From contig JAOARN010000095.1 in the NCBI GenBank assembly GCA_025210485.1, forward strand, positions 55,335-119,334: 64,000 nt of DNA, in the 5' to 3' direction. Numbering within the stretch: position 1 is the first letter of the stretch; each line of letters opens with the position of its first letter. This DNA is from Marinifilaceae bacterium (GTDB lineage Bacteria; Bacteroidota; Bacteroidia; Bacteroidales; Marinifilaceae). Of this stretch, positions 1 to 7,547 are shown piece after piece. Under the pieces are notes generated by a model. It saw only the letters and a list, made by a program, of their open reading frames with translations, did not search any database and had not been told where the DNA came from. A program made the translations under genes and the position numbers.

Positions 1-531
1 ATGAGCGGCATGGAGTTTATTAACAGTTTAAATGGTGAACCACAAATCATAATCATTTCTTCAAAGGAACAATATGCACTTGAAGCATTTGAATATAATG
101 TGACTGATTATCTTTTAAAACCTATAGTTTATAGTCGTTTTTTCAAGGCTGTGCAAAAAGCTTTAAGTAGAGAAAAGTCAGAGATTTCTGCTTCTACAGA
201 AAATAACGAAATATTCATCAAAAGTAATTCATCCTTGGTAAGGTTAAATTATGATGACATTCTATGGATTGAAGCTCTTGAAAACTATGTAGTTGTAAAT
301 ACATACAAAGAGAAACACACTATTCATTTTACGATGAAAGCCATTGAAAGAAAAATGCCAAATAAAAAGTTTTCAAGAATTCACAGGTCTTACATTGTTA
401 ATCTAAGTAAAATAGAACAAATTGAAGATAATTCTGTTGTAATTAATGTTGAAAATGGATCTAAGTCTATTCCTATTGGTAAATCATATAGAGACAAACT
501 TATGGGAGATATTAACCTTATGACTCGTTAA
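1..531 (+). CDS. LytTR-family response regulator, 3' part only
   Basis: This is the C-terminal 176 residues of a two-component response regulator that would bind DNA on phosphorylation by a partner histidine kinase. Residues 1-55 are the end of a CheY-like receiver: the conserved Ser/Thr region at 19-21 and the invariant Lys40 in DYLLKP are present, but the phospho-acceptor Asp must lie upstream of the window. Residues 70-172 are a LytTR DNA-binding domain, with the typical stretches LWIEALENYV and FSRIHRSYIVN. The ATG at base 1 is almost certainly internal (MSGMEF is the usual sequence a few residues after the phospho-Asp), so the gene is cut by the window edge. The partner kinase is probably just upstream; this is inferred. 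The family call is secure, the target genes are unknown. Confidence 0.92.
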   Translation: MSGMEFINSLNGEPQIIIISSKEQYALEAFEYNVTDYLLKPIVYSRFFKAVQKALSREKSEISASTENNEIFIKSNSSLVRLNYDDILWIEALENYVVVNTYKEKHTIHFTMKAIERKMPNKKFSRIHRSYIVNLSKIEQIEDNSVVINVENGSKSIPIGKSYRDKLMGDINLMTR

Positions 532-582
532 AAGTTTTGAATTGCTAATATTTTTTGTGACTTTTACTCCAAAATTATTACA

Positions 583-1770
583 ATGATAAACAATAGACAA
601 TTATTTCTTCAACATGTGGCAACTCCATCAAAACAACCAATTGCATTGGAGATTGCTCGAGCAGAAAATATATACATGTACACACCCGAAGGTAAAAAAT
701 ACATCGATTTACCTTCGGGTGTTTCTGTTAGTAATATCGGACATGGTCATCCTCATGTAAAAAAAGCTGTAAAAGAACAAGTAGACAAATTTATGCATTT
801 GATGGTATATGGAGAATTCATTCAATCTCCTCAATCTCAATTTGCTAAACTTTTAACTGATCAATTACCAGAGAATTTAGATTCTGTTTATTTTGTTAAT
901 TCAGGTAGTGAAGCTAACGAAGGGGCTATCAAATTAGCTAAAAGATACACTGGTAGATCAGAAATCATTTCGTTTAACAATGCCTACCATGGCAGCACCC
1001 ATGGAGCTCTAAGTTTGCTAGGAGATGAAAACATGAAGCAGGCCTACAGACCTCTTCTTCCAGATATCAAATTTATTGATTTTAACGAAATAGATCAACT
1101 TAACAATATCTCGGACAAGACAGCAGCAGTAATACTAGAGCCTATCCAAAGTGAGGCTGGTTTAATTATTCCTTCCAAAAATTATATTCAGAAATTACGA
1201 GAAAAATGCAACCAACATAATGCAATTCTAATTTTTGATGAGGTTCAAATGGGCTTTGGAAGAACAGGAAAACTATTTGCATTTGAACATTTTGATATTA
1301 GCCCTGATATTTTATGTTTAGCCAAAGCTATGGGTGGAGGTATGCCAATGGGTGCCTTCGTAGCTAAAAAGGAAATAATGGACAGCTTCAAATCAAATCC
1401 TGCGCTAGGTCATATAACTACCTTTGGTGGACATCCTGTTTCTTGTGCTGCAGCAAAAGCATCACTAGAAGTAATAATGGATGAGAAATTAGTAGAAACA
1501 GCTGACTATAAAGGCAAATTATTTGTAGACAAAATATGTTCTCACGAATGTGTAAAAACATACCGACAAATTGGTTTGTTTGTTGCTATTGAACTTAAAT
1601 CTGAAAAAGATTACAACAAAATAATAGAATTAGGCTTTGAGAGAGGACTTATAATGGATCCATTTTTATTTAAACCAAATTGCTTTAGAATAGCACCAGC
1701 ATTAAATATAACAGAAGAACAAATCAATGAAATATCTGATATTATCATAGACTGCATGAACAAACTGTAG
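583..1770 (+). CDS. Class III PLP-dependent aminotransferase
   Basis: A 395-residue fold-type I aminotransferase of class III (acetylornithine/ornithine/GABA aminotransferase superfamily), transferring an amino group between an amine or amino acid and a keto acid in the cytoplasm. The PLP Schiff-base lysine is Lys248 in CLAKAMGGG; the Asp of IFDEVQMGFGRTG binds the pyridine nitrogen; NSGSEANEGA and NAYHGSTHGA form the phosphate- and ring-binding regions. Length is normal for the family. The start at 583 lies 51 bases after the LytTR stop, so co-transcription is possible but no functional link is obvious. No biosynthetic neighbours fix the substrate, so arginine synthesis (argD-like), ornithine or another omega-amino substrate cannot be separated here. 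A strong hairpin follows directly. Confidence 0.9.
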   Translation: MINNRQLFLQHVATPSKQPIALEIARAENIYMYTPEGKKYIDLPSGVSVSNIGHGHPHVKKAVKEQVDKFMHLMVYGEFIQSPQSQFAKLLTDQLPENLDSVYFVNSGSEANEGAIKLAKRYTGRSEIISFNNAYHGSTHGALSLLGDENMKQAYRPLLPDIKFIDFNEIDQLNNISDKTAAVILEPIQSEAGLIIPSKNYIQKLREKCNQHNAILIFDEVQMGFGRTGKLFAFEHFDISPDILCLAKAMGGGMPMGAFVAKKEIMDSFKSNPALGHITTFGGHPVSCAAAKASLEVIMDEKLVETADYKGKLFVDKICSHECVKTYRQIGLFVAIELKSEKDYNKIIELGFERGLIMDPFLFKPNCFRIAPALNITEEQINEISDIIIDCMNKL

Positions 1771-1773
1771 CAC

Positions 1774-1812
1774 AAAAAAAAAGGTTTAGTCAAGCAACTA
1801 AACCTTTTTTTT
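1774..1812. terminator. Bidirectional intrinsic terminator
   Basis: An 8-bp stem (1783-1790 with 1797-1804) closes a 6-base loop and is flanked by A9 on the left and T8 on the right, so it can end both the aminotransferase transcript (+) and the DUF349 transcript (-). Confidence 0.85.
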
Positions 1813-1829
1813 ACAATTAAAAAATAAAA

Positions 1830-3704
1830 TTATGCTATAGAATCAATTATTTTCAATTTCTCAGCTAAAGTAAGCAGCATCTCTTTTCCTTTCTTTATCT
1901 TATTCTCCATATTTTTAATATACGAACTTGATGAATCGGAACTAGAGAAGAAACCAATATTATTTTCCCAAAGGGCTACATCTGTCTCCAACTGTTTCAT
2001 TTTATTTGATATTTTATTCCTCTCTACCAACAACTTATCCTCCGCATCTTCCAACTGAACTACAGCATCTATTTTTAATTTAAATTTTTCAAGCTCAGCA
2101 TTATCCTTATCTAGCTTAAGATTATCATATAATTTATTAATTGCATTTGTATATTTATTCTGAATTCTATCTTTCTCTTTAAATGGAACAAAGCCAATCT
2201 GAGACCAACTAGACTGAAATTCTTTTAATTTCTTTATATTCTCATTAGAATCTGATCCCAATTCGAAAGACTCTATTTCCTTAAGGAGTTTAAGTTTTTG
2301 ATCTAAATTGGTTTCGTAATCTCCCTCTACCCCATCATAGTACTTTGTTCTAGCATCAAAAAACGTATCACAGGCACCTCTAAATCGTTTCCAAACAGAT
2401 TCGGTTTCCTCTTTTGCCACCGGACCTATATTTTTCCATTGCTTTTGAAGTTGTATCAATTTATTAGTAGTATTTTTCCAATCGGTACTGTTTTTTAACT
2501 GTTCTGCCTTTTCACAAAGATTTAATTTCTTAATTAAATTTTCCTTATACTCATCTTTCACAGCTCCATAAAACTCTCTCTTTTCATTGAAAAATTTATC
2601 ACAGATGTCTCTAAATTCTTTAAATAATCTATTACCTTCTTTATTAGAGATATAACCCGATTCTTTCCACCTATTTTGCAAATCAACAAATTTATCAGTA
2701 ACCACATTCCATTCTTTGAAATTCTCTAAATTTGAATACTCTATTTCTTTTGCCTCCGAAATCAGGATTCTTTTAAGTTCCAAAATTCTCTTTTTCTCTT
2801 TTCTGTACTCTTCGTGGAAATTCTGATATTTCTTATTAATAATCTGAGTTGCAGCCTTAAATCTTTCCCAAATCAGATCCTTCGATTCCCGCGGAACAGA
2901 ACCAACAGACTTCCATTGTTCATGTAATTTTTGAAGTTCGTTAAATGCTTCTATAATATCCTCTCGTTCGATTAATTCCTCAGCCTTATCACAGAAACTT
3001 AACTTTAGTTCTAAATTTTTCTTAAAATCAAAATCCCTTAACTCGTTTGCTATTTTAACGTAATTATAGAATTTTTCAGTATTTCTATTATATTCTTCCC
3101 ATATTTCTTTGACATTAATTTTAGGAACCATGCCTATTGATTTCCATTTAGTTTGCAATTCTCTAAATTGATTAATCGCCTCACCAACTGAATATTCTGT
3201 ATTATCAATTAAGCTAGCTATAGATTCGACAATCTGCTTTTTCTTCTCTAAATTTAATTCTTTAGCTTCTTGTATTGATTTAAAATATTGGTCTTTCTTA
3301 TGTTCTAATTTTTGAAAAAGCTCATCAAAAGAATTATCTAAATCATCTTTTCTGTAATTGAAAAACTCTTCTTTATCGCCATCTGCACAAAATTCCTCTT
3401 TTTTCGTTTCTACCTTTTTCCAGTAAATAATTTTATATAAGCGTTTTATCTCTTTTACTTCCTCCAAAAACTCGTAAATAGTCTCTTCTTTATTTATATC
3501 AATTAATTTCTTATTCAAATCCTCTTCCGAAAGATTTTCATAGTCAAAACTATTTGGATTAGTAACAGTTTTTTGTTCTTGAGTAGTTTTATCTTCAATA
3601 TCATTAAGATCTTCTTTTGACAGTTGATCCAAATTTGAAGAATCTTTTAAATTTTCACGCTCGCTGTCATTTACAGCTTTAAATTGCTCATCGTTAGATT
3701 TCAT
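1830..3704 (-). CDS. DUF349 repeat protein
   Basis: A 624-residue acidic, highly charged, helical protein. After a Glu/Asp/Asn-rich leader of about 80 residues it carries five DUF349 units, recognisable by a repeated W-K-x-I-G-x-V-P type turn followed by I/V-W-x-x-F: WKSIGMVPK, WKSVGSVPR, WKESGYISN, WKNIGPVAK and WSQIGFVPF. The C-terminal 120 residues are predicted coiled coil. There is no signal peptide, so it is cytoplasmic. Proteins of this kind are common in Bacteroidota and their role is not established; the repeats suggest a long helical scaffold. It is transcribed alone, away from ridA, with terminators on both sides. Confidence 0.85.
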   Translation of the reverse strand: MKSNDEQFKAVNDSERENLKDSSNLDQLSKEDLNDIEDKTTQEQKTVTNPNSFDYENLSEEDLNKKLIDINKEETIYEFLEEVKEIKRLYKIIYWKKVETKKEEFCADGDKEEFFNYRKDDLDNSFDELFQKLEHKKDQYFKSIQEAKELNLEKKKQIVESIASLIDNTEYSVGEAINQFRELQTKWKSIGMVPKINVKEIWEEYNRNTEKFYNYVKIANELRDFDFKKNLELKLSFCDKAEELIEREDIIEAFNELQKLHEQWKSVGSVPRESKDLIWERFKAATQIINKKYQNFHEEYRKEKKRILELKRILISEAKEIEYSNLENFKEWNVVTDKFVDLQNRWKESGYISNKEGNRLFKEFRDICDKFFNEKREFYGAVKDEYKENLIKKLNLCEKAEQLKNSTDWKNTTNKLIQLQKQWKNIGPVAKEETESVWKRFRGACDTFFDARTKYYDGVEGDYETNLDQKLKLLKEIESFELGSDSNENIKKLKEFQSSWSQIGFVPFKEKDRIQNKYTNAINKLYDNLKLDKDNAELEKFKLKIDAVVQLEDAEDKLLVERNKISNKMKQLETDVALWENNIGFFSSSDSSSSYIKNMENKIKKGKEMLLTLAEKLKIIDSIA

Positions 3705-4214
3705 TAGTAAAAGGTATTTTCAGATTTAATTCAGACTTATAATATTTTCGCAATAATAATCACAATAATTAAGTTATATACATTATGTCTATTAATTTAA
3801 TTCAGTAAGCTTTAAATTTTATTACCCCACAATGCTTCTTCACTCATAAAAATACTATTTTATAAATTAGACACATCACGAATTTATGTAATTATGTCAA
3901 AATCTCAAAGTAAAATTAAAAAAAGAGTAGAATATATGATCATTGATCCAAATGTATATTAAAATAACATGAACAAATTTATATATGACAATAAACTATA
4001 TTTATTCAGAGACACTATTAATAAAGAAAACTTAGTCCATGTAAGAATAATAATCGACTGATTAATTAAAATGTAAAAAAAAGCACAAAAAACTTGATCG
4101 TTAACAATATTTTAAATAAAAATTAATACAGATTAACTCTGATTTCGATTTGGTTCCGTTATAAATGGTATATTATTTAAACTCTGCCTATTTATTGATT
4201 TTAGCATTATAAAA
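3705..4214. other. Intergenic, no gene seen
   Basis: About 510 bases of very AT-rich DNA between the DUF349 gene and the ridA terminator. All frames are broken by stops at short intervals, no tRNA-like T-arm is present and I see no long repeat. It should hold the promoter of the DUF349 gene on the minus strand, but I found no clean TAnnTTTG box there. Confidence 0.6.
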
Positions 4215-4252
4215 AAGGTTTGTATAGATATAAAAACATCCATACAAACCTT
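4215..4252 (-). terminator. Intrinsic terminator of ridA
   Basis: A perfect 11-bp inverted repeat (4215-4225 with 4242-4252). On the minus strand it lies 25 bases after the ridA stop and is followed by a T run. Confidence 0.85.
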
Positions 4253-4277
4253 AATCTCATAAATGCAAAACCACTAA

Positions 4278-4631
4278 CTATATTTTTGCTGCAACAACAG
4301 ATAGCTCTACAAGTAATTCTTCCCTAGCCAAACGTGCTTCAACACATGCTCTTGCTGGTTTTTCAGAGTTCGAAATCCACTCATCCCAAACTTCATTCAT
4401 TTGAGCAAAGTCTTTCATATCTCGTAAATATATCGTTACAGATAGAATGTGATTTCTATCCGAACCAGCTTTTTGCAATAACTCATCAACTTTCTCTAAA
4501 GTTGTAACTGTTTGCTCCTTAATTCCCTTTGTTGAATCTTTAGCAGTTTGTCCACATAAATAAATAGTCTCACCATGTTCAACTATCCGACTCATTCTGT
4601 GAGTAGATTCTTGCCTTTTAATTTCAGTCAT
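4278..4631 (-). CDS. ridA: RidA family enamine/imine deaminase
   Basis: A 117-residue YjgF/YER057c/UK114 protein. Members hydrolyse reactive 2-aminoacrylate and related enamines released by PLP enzymes, as a cytoplasmic homotrimer. The substrate-carboxylate Arg94 ([10 protein letters not shown]) and the late Glu109 (LLVEL) are present; YLCGQTA near residue 24 is the usual early strand. The typical LP after the Arg strand is LA here, so the exact subfamily (RidA itself or one of Rid1-7) is not certain. The gene is monocistronic with its own terminator. On the minus strand a TATATTTG box at 4667-4660 lies about 30 bases upstream of the ATG and is a reasonable -7 element, though no -33 TTTG is visible. 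Confidence 0.88.
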   Translation of the reverse strand: MTEIKRQESTHRMSRIVEHGETIYLCGQTAKDSTKGIKEQTVTTLEKVDELLQKAGSDRNHILSVTIYLRDMKDFAQMNEVWDEWISNSEKPARACVEARLAREELLVELSVVAAKI

Positions 4632-4953
4632 ATATATTTAATTATATCATTTTAGGAAACAAATATATAATATAGTAAAGATTAATACTAATTATAAAAA
4701 TCAATAAAGCTACATTAAAGATATTAATCCGATAATTTATCAGTTTTCAGAAAATTAAATTTAACATCTTTAATTTATCTTAAGCTTTTTACAAAAATCT
4801 AATTTCACACAAATTACATTAAATTCTATACATCAATCTGTTACAACAAACAACACCAATGTTATTTAAGATTAATTATGTTTTTTGCCTAAATCTTTTA
4901 ACTTTATATAAAGATATTATTTTTAACTAATTCTAATAAATAACAACTAAATT
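4632..4953. other. Divergent intergenic region ridA / cpgS-like gene
   Basis: A 322-base AT-rich divergent promoter region. The only motif I can point to is TATATTTG on the minus strand at 4667-4660, matching the Bacteroidota -7 consensus TAnnTTTG, in place for ridA. Nothing else stands out. Confidence 0.4.
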
Positions 4954-6312
4954 ATGGCTAAGAAAAATGTCATTATCATTGGTGCTGCAGGTCGTGATTT
5001 TCACAACTTTAACACCTACTATAGAGACAATGCTGAATACAATGTGGTTGCATTCACAGCTGCTCAAATTCCTGATATTGATGGAAGGAAATATCCATCG
5101 GAACTTGCAGGTGCATTATACCCTGAAGGCATACCAATCTTTCCCGAAGAAAAATTAACCTGGTTAATAAAAGAACACTGTATTGATGACTGCGTTTTTT
5201 CATACTCAGACGTTTCATATAAAAAAGTTATGAGTATTAGTTCTATTGTAAATGCAGCTGGTTCGAATTTCAAACTACTGGGACCTGGAGATACCATGAT
5301 CAAAAGCCACAAACCTCTAATTGCAGTTGTAGCAACTCGAACTGGATGTGGCAAATCTCAAACATCTCGTAAAGTTATAGAGGAATTAATGGCAAAAGGT
5401 CTTAAAGTGATTGCAATCAGACATCCAATGCCTTATGGAGATTTAGCAAAACAGCAGGTTCAAAGATTTGCATGTGTTGAGGATTTAAAAAAACATAATT
5501 GTACCATCGAAGAAATGGAAGAATATGAACCACATGTAACCAGAGGCAATGTCATCTATGCTGGTGTCGATTACGAGGCTATTATTCGAGCTGCAGAAGA
5601 AGATCCCGATGGTTGTGATGTTATAGTTTGGGATGGAGGGAACAATGATTTCTCATTCTATAAACCAGATTTAACCATAACAGTTGTTGATCCTCATCGT
5701 GTTGGCACAGAATTAAATTATTTCCCAGGTGAGGTCAACCTAAGAATGGCGGATATTGTTGTAATTAACAAAATGGATAGTGCAAAACCAAGAGATATTC
5801 AAAAGCTTCGAGAGAATATTGCTTGGGCAAATCCAAAGGCAAAAGTGATTGATGGAGCATCTCCGATAAGTGTGGATAATCCAGAAGTAATAAACAATAA
5901 AAAAGTACTTATTGTAGAAGATGGCCCTACCCTAACACATGGAGAGATGAAAATAGGAGCAGGAACAATAGCTGCACAAAAATATGGGGCGAAAAAAGAC
6001 ATCGATCCAAGACCATTTTTAGTTGGTAAACTAAAAGAAACATTCGAATTATACCCTAATATTGGAAAAGTATTACCAGCAATGGGGTATTCTGACCAAC
6101 AATTGAAAGACTTAGAAATGACTATTAATAATTGTGATTGTGAGTCGGTTATCATTGGAACTCCTATTGATTTAAATAGAATTATCAATATTAACAAACC
6201 AAATACTAGAGTTTATTATAACTTAGAAGAAATAGGTTATCCTCGTATTTCCCATCTTATCGATGTGTTCATTAACGAACATAATTTACGCGAGAGTATA
6301 ACTCAACACTAA
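4954..6312 (+). CDS. cpgS: Cyclic 2,3-diphosphoglycerate synthetase-like protein
   Basis: A 452-residue cytoplasmic P-loop protein resembling archaeal cyclic 2,3-diphosphoglycerate synthetase, which closes 2,3-bisphosphoglycerate into its cyclic anhydride using ATP. The N-terminal part starts with a strand and Gly-rich turn (VIIIGAAGRDFHNF); the Walker A site is RTGCGKS with Lys134; the middle carries a SIMIBI/GTPase-like switch region (WDGGNNDF) and a VVINKMD motif near residue 268 that resembles a G4 guanine-recognition box, so nucleotide preference is open. Full-length copies are known across bacteria, where the product has not been widely demonstrated. It is alone in its transcription unit and ends at a hairpin. 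The family call is good; the activity in this organism is inferred. Confidence 0.8.
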   Translation: MAKKNVIIIGAAGRDFHNFNTYYRDNAEYNVVAFTAAQIPDIDGRKYPSELAGALYPEGIPIFPEEKLTWLIKEHCIDDCVFSYSDVSYKKVMSISSIVNAAGSNFKLLGPGDTMIKSHKPLIAVVATRTGCGKSQTSRKVIEELMAKGLKVIAIRHPMPYGDLAKQQVQRFACVEDLKKHNCTIEEMEEYEPHVTRGNVIYAGVDYEAIIRAAEEDPDGCDVIVWDGGNNDFSFYKPDLTITVVDPHRVGTELNYFPGEVNLRMADIVVINKMDSAKPRDIQKLRENIAWANPKAKVIDGASPISVDNPEVINNKKVLIVEDGPTLTHGEMKIGAGTIAAQKYGAKKDIDPRPFLVGKLKETFELYPNIGKVLPAMGYSDQQLKDLEMTINNCDCESVIIGTPIDLNRIININKPNTRVYYNLEEIGYPRISHLIDVFINEHNLRESITQH

Positions 6313-6326
6313 GATATCTAATTATA

Positions 6327-6355
6327 AAACTAGGATAGTTATCTATTCTAGTTTT
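6327..6355. terminator. Bidirectional intrinsic terminator
   Basis: A 13-bp inverted repeat with one G-T wobble (6327-6339 with 6343-6355), followed by T-rich sequence on the plus strand. It ends the cpgS-like gene and overlaps the stop codon of the convergent small membrane gene. Confidence 0.75.
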
Positions 6356-6647
6356 ATTTTTTTCGTATAAAGTTGCTAGATTTTATAAGTAACTTATTCA
6401 ATCTTATGTAGAATCTAATTAATATTTTTTCAATAACACGAGGAAATAGATTCGCTATCTTAAAATAATACTCCCTGCCAAGAAGAAATACAGACGAATA
6501 CAAAAACACCTTATTTACGATATACACAACCAATGCCCAAGTAACAAGTTTATGTTTAGCAAAAATCAATGGGGAAGTATAAAATATAATGAAGGTAATT
6601 ATTGCAAGAATAAACAACAGGACTCCAATCTTTCTTTTATTTAACAT
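6354..6647 (-). CDS. Small membrane protein of unknown function
   Basis: A 97-residue basic protein with two clear hydrophobic segments, roughly residues 7-30 and 35-58, and a Lys/Arg-rich tail that should be cytoplasmic. I do not recognise the family. The ORF is convergent with the cpgS-like gene and its stop lies in the shared terminator, which supports it being a real transcript end. It could be a small inner-membrane protein; no neighbour suggests a role. Confidence 0.55.
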   Translation of the reverse strand: MLNKRKIGVLLFILAIITFIIFYTSPLIFAKHKLVTWALVVYIVNKVFLYSSVFLLGREYYFKIANLFPRVIEKILIRFYIRLNKLLIKSSNFIRKK

Positions 6648-7055
6648 ATTTCAATATTTCTATTTATCTAAAATATTTAAGCTAGACTTGTGTTTGTTGT
6701 GATTTAGATTCCTAAAAATACTAATTATTTCTGTTCATATAAGTATCAATTTTACATTTAGTTTTTACATTAACAGTTTTTAACAATCTTCACTTCGCTC
6801 CTAATGTGATTTAATAATAGTTAATCGTAAACCTATAAAAATCCAAATTAGGAAATTTAAACATTTGGCTAAAATGCACAATTTAAATATTAAAACATTA
6901 ACAAAACTAATCATTTATAAAAGCTTTTACTCTTTGGAATGATTTTAATTTAAATAAAAAAAACCAATAACATTTACTATTGATAATCTGACTATTACAA
7001 AAACCGATAAATCTGCACTTATTGATTTTAGGATAGTTAGCGTTTTTTGTGATAA
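6648..7055. other. Intergenic, no gene seen
   Basis: About 400 bases upstream of the nrdD promoter. It is AT-rich, without ORFs, tRNA-like arms or clear repeats. It should contain the minus-strand promoter of the small membrane gene, not identified. Confidence 0.5.
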
Positions 7056-7087
7056 TTTGATTTTTCATCAGGTATAAATTAAATTTG
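7056..7087 (+). promoter_or_regulatory. Bacteroidota sigma-ABfr type promoter for the nrd leader
   Basis: TTTG at 7056-7059 and TAAATTTG at 7080-7087 with a 20-base spacer match the Bacteroidota consensus TTTG-N19-21-TAnnTTTG exactly. The transcript would begin a few bases after 7087 and run into the cobalamin riboswitch about 90 bases later. Confidence 0.75.
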
Positions 7088-7178
7088 CATCCATAAAAGA
7101 AATAACAACATTTTGTTAAATAAACAGAAAGCTATATGTATTTTTGAAAGATATACAAACTTACAATAGTAAATTTAG

Positions 7179-7334
7179 TTACAGGTCACAATAATAGGGA
7201 ATTACGTTAAAATCGTAAGCTGTCCCCGCAGCTGTGAGTTTATTATATCACGTATTTTAAACCACTGTTTTGAACTCCATAAAGAAATGGGAAGGTAATA
7301 TGTGATTTAAACAAGCCAGAAGACCTGCCTGTAA
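7179..7334 (+). promoter_or_regulatory. Cobalamin riboswitch (B12 aptamer)
   Basis: The conserved cobalamin aptamer elements are present in order: GGGAA (7197-7201), the B12-box core GCTGTCCCCGCAGCTGT starting near 7219, and GCCAGAAGACCTGCC near 7315-7329. P1 is a perfect 7-bp pair between 7179-7185 and 7328-7334. It lies between a good promoter and the class III ribonucleotide reductase gene. Aptamers of this class normally switch expression off when adenosylcobalamin or a related cobamide binds. Confidence 0.9.
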
Positions 7335-7484
7335 TTTTTTTAAATCTCCTTCGGGTGAAAGGAATATGATTTAATTTATAATTATTTTATTATGTAATAG
7401 CTTAATTACAGCTAGATCGTATTTTGTAAAGCATTTGGTTTACGAACAGATATTTAATGCGATATGGTTTAAGCTATAACTAGC

Positions 7485-7504
7485 TATTCTTCTGCGGAAG
7501 AATA
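7485..7504 (+). promoter_or_regulatory. Hairpin in nrdD leader (possible expression platform)
   Basis: A perfect 8-bp stem (7485-7492 with 7497-7504) closed by a TGCG tetraloop, 43 bases before the nrdD start. No T run follows, so it is not a simple terminator. It may take part in a switch between the riboswitch and the translation start; this is inferred. Confidence 0.4.
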
Positions 7505-7547
7505 AACAGTTCTTGTTTAGTAAAAACAATTACTAAAAGGGTGTTTT

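Noticed and set aside
7179..7334. tRNA-like fold near the nrdD leader
   Set aside because: The conserved motifs match the cobalamin aptamer and no tRNA T-arm is present.
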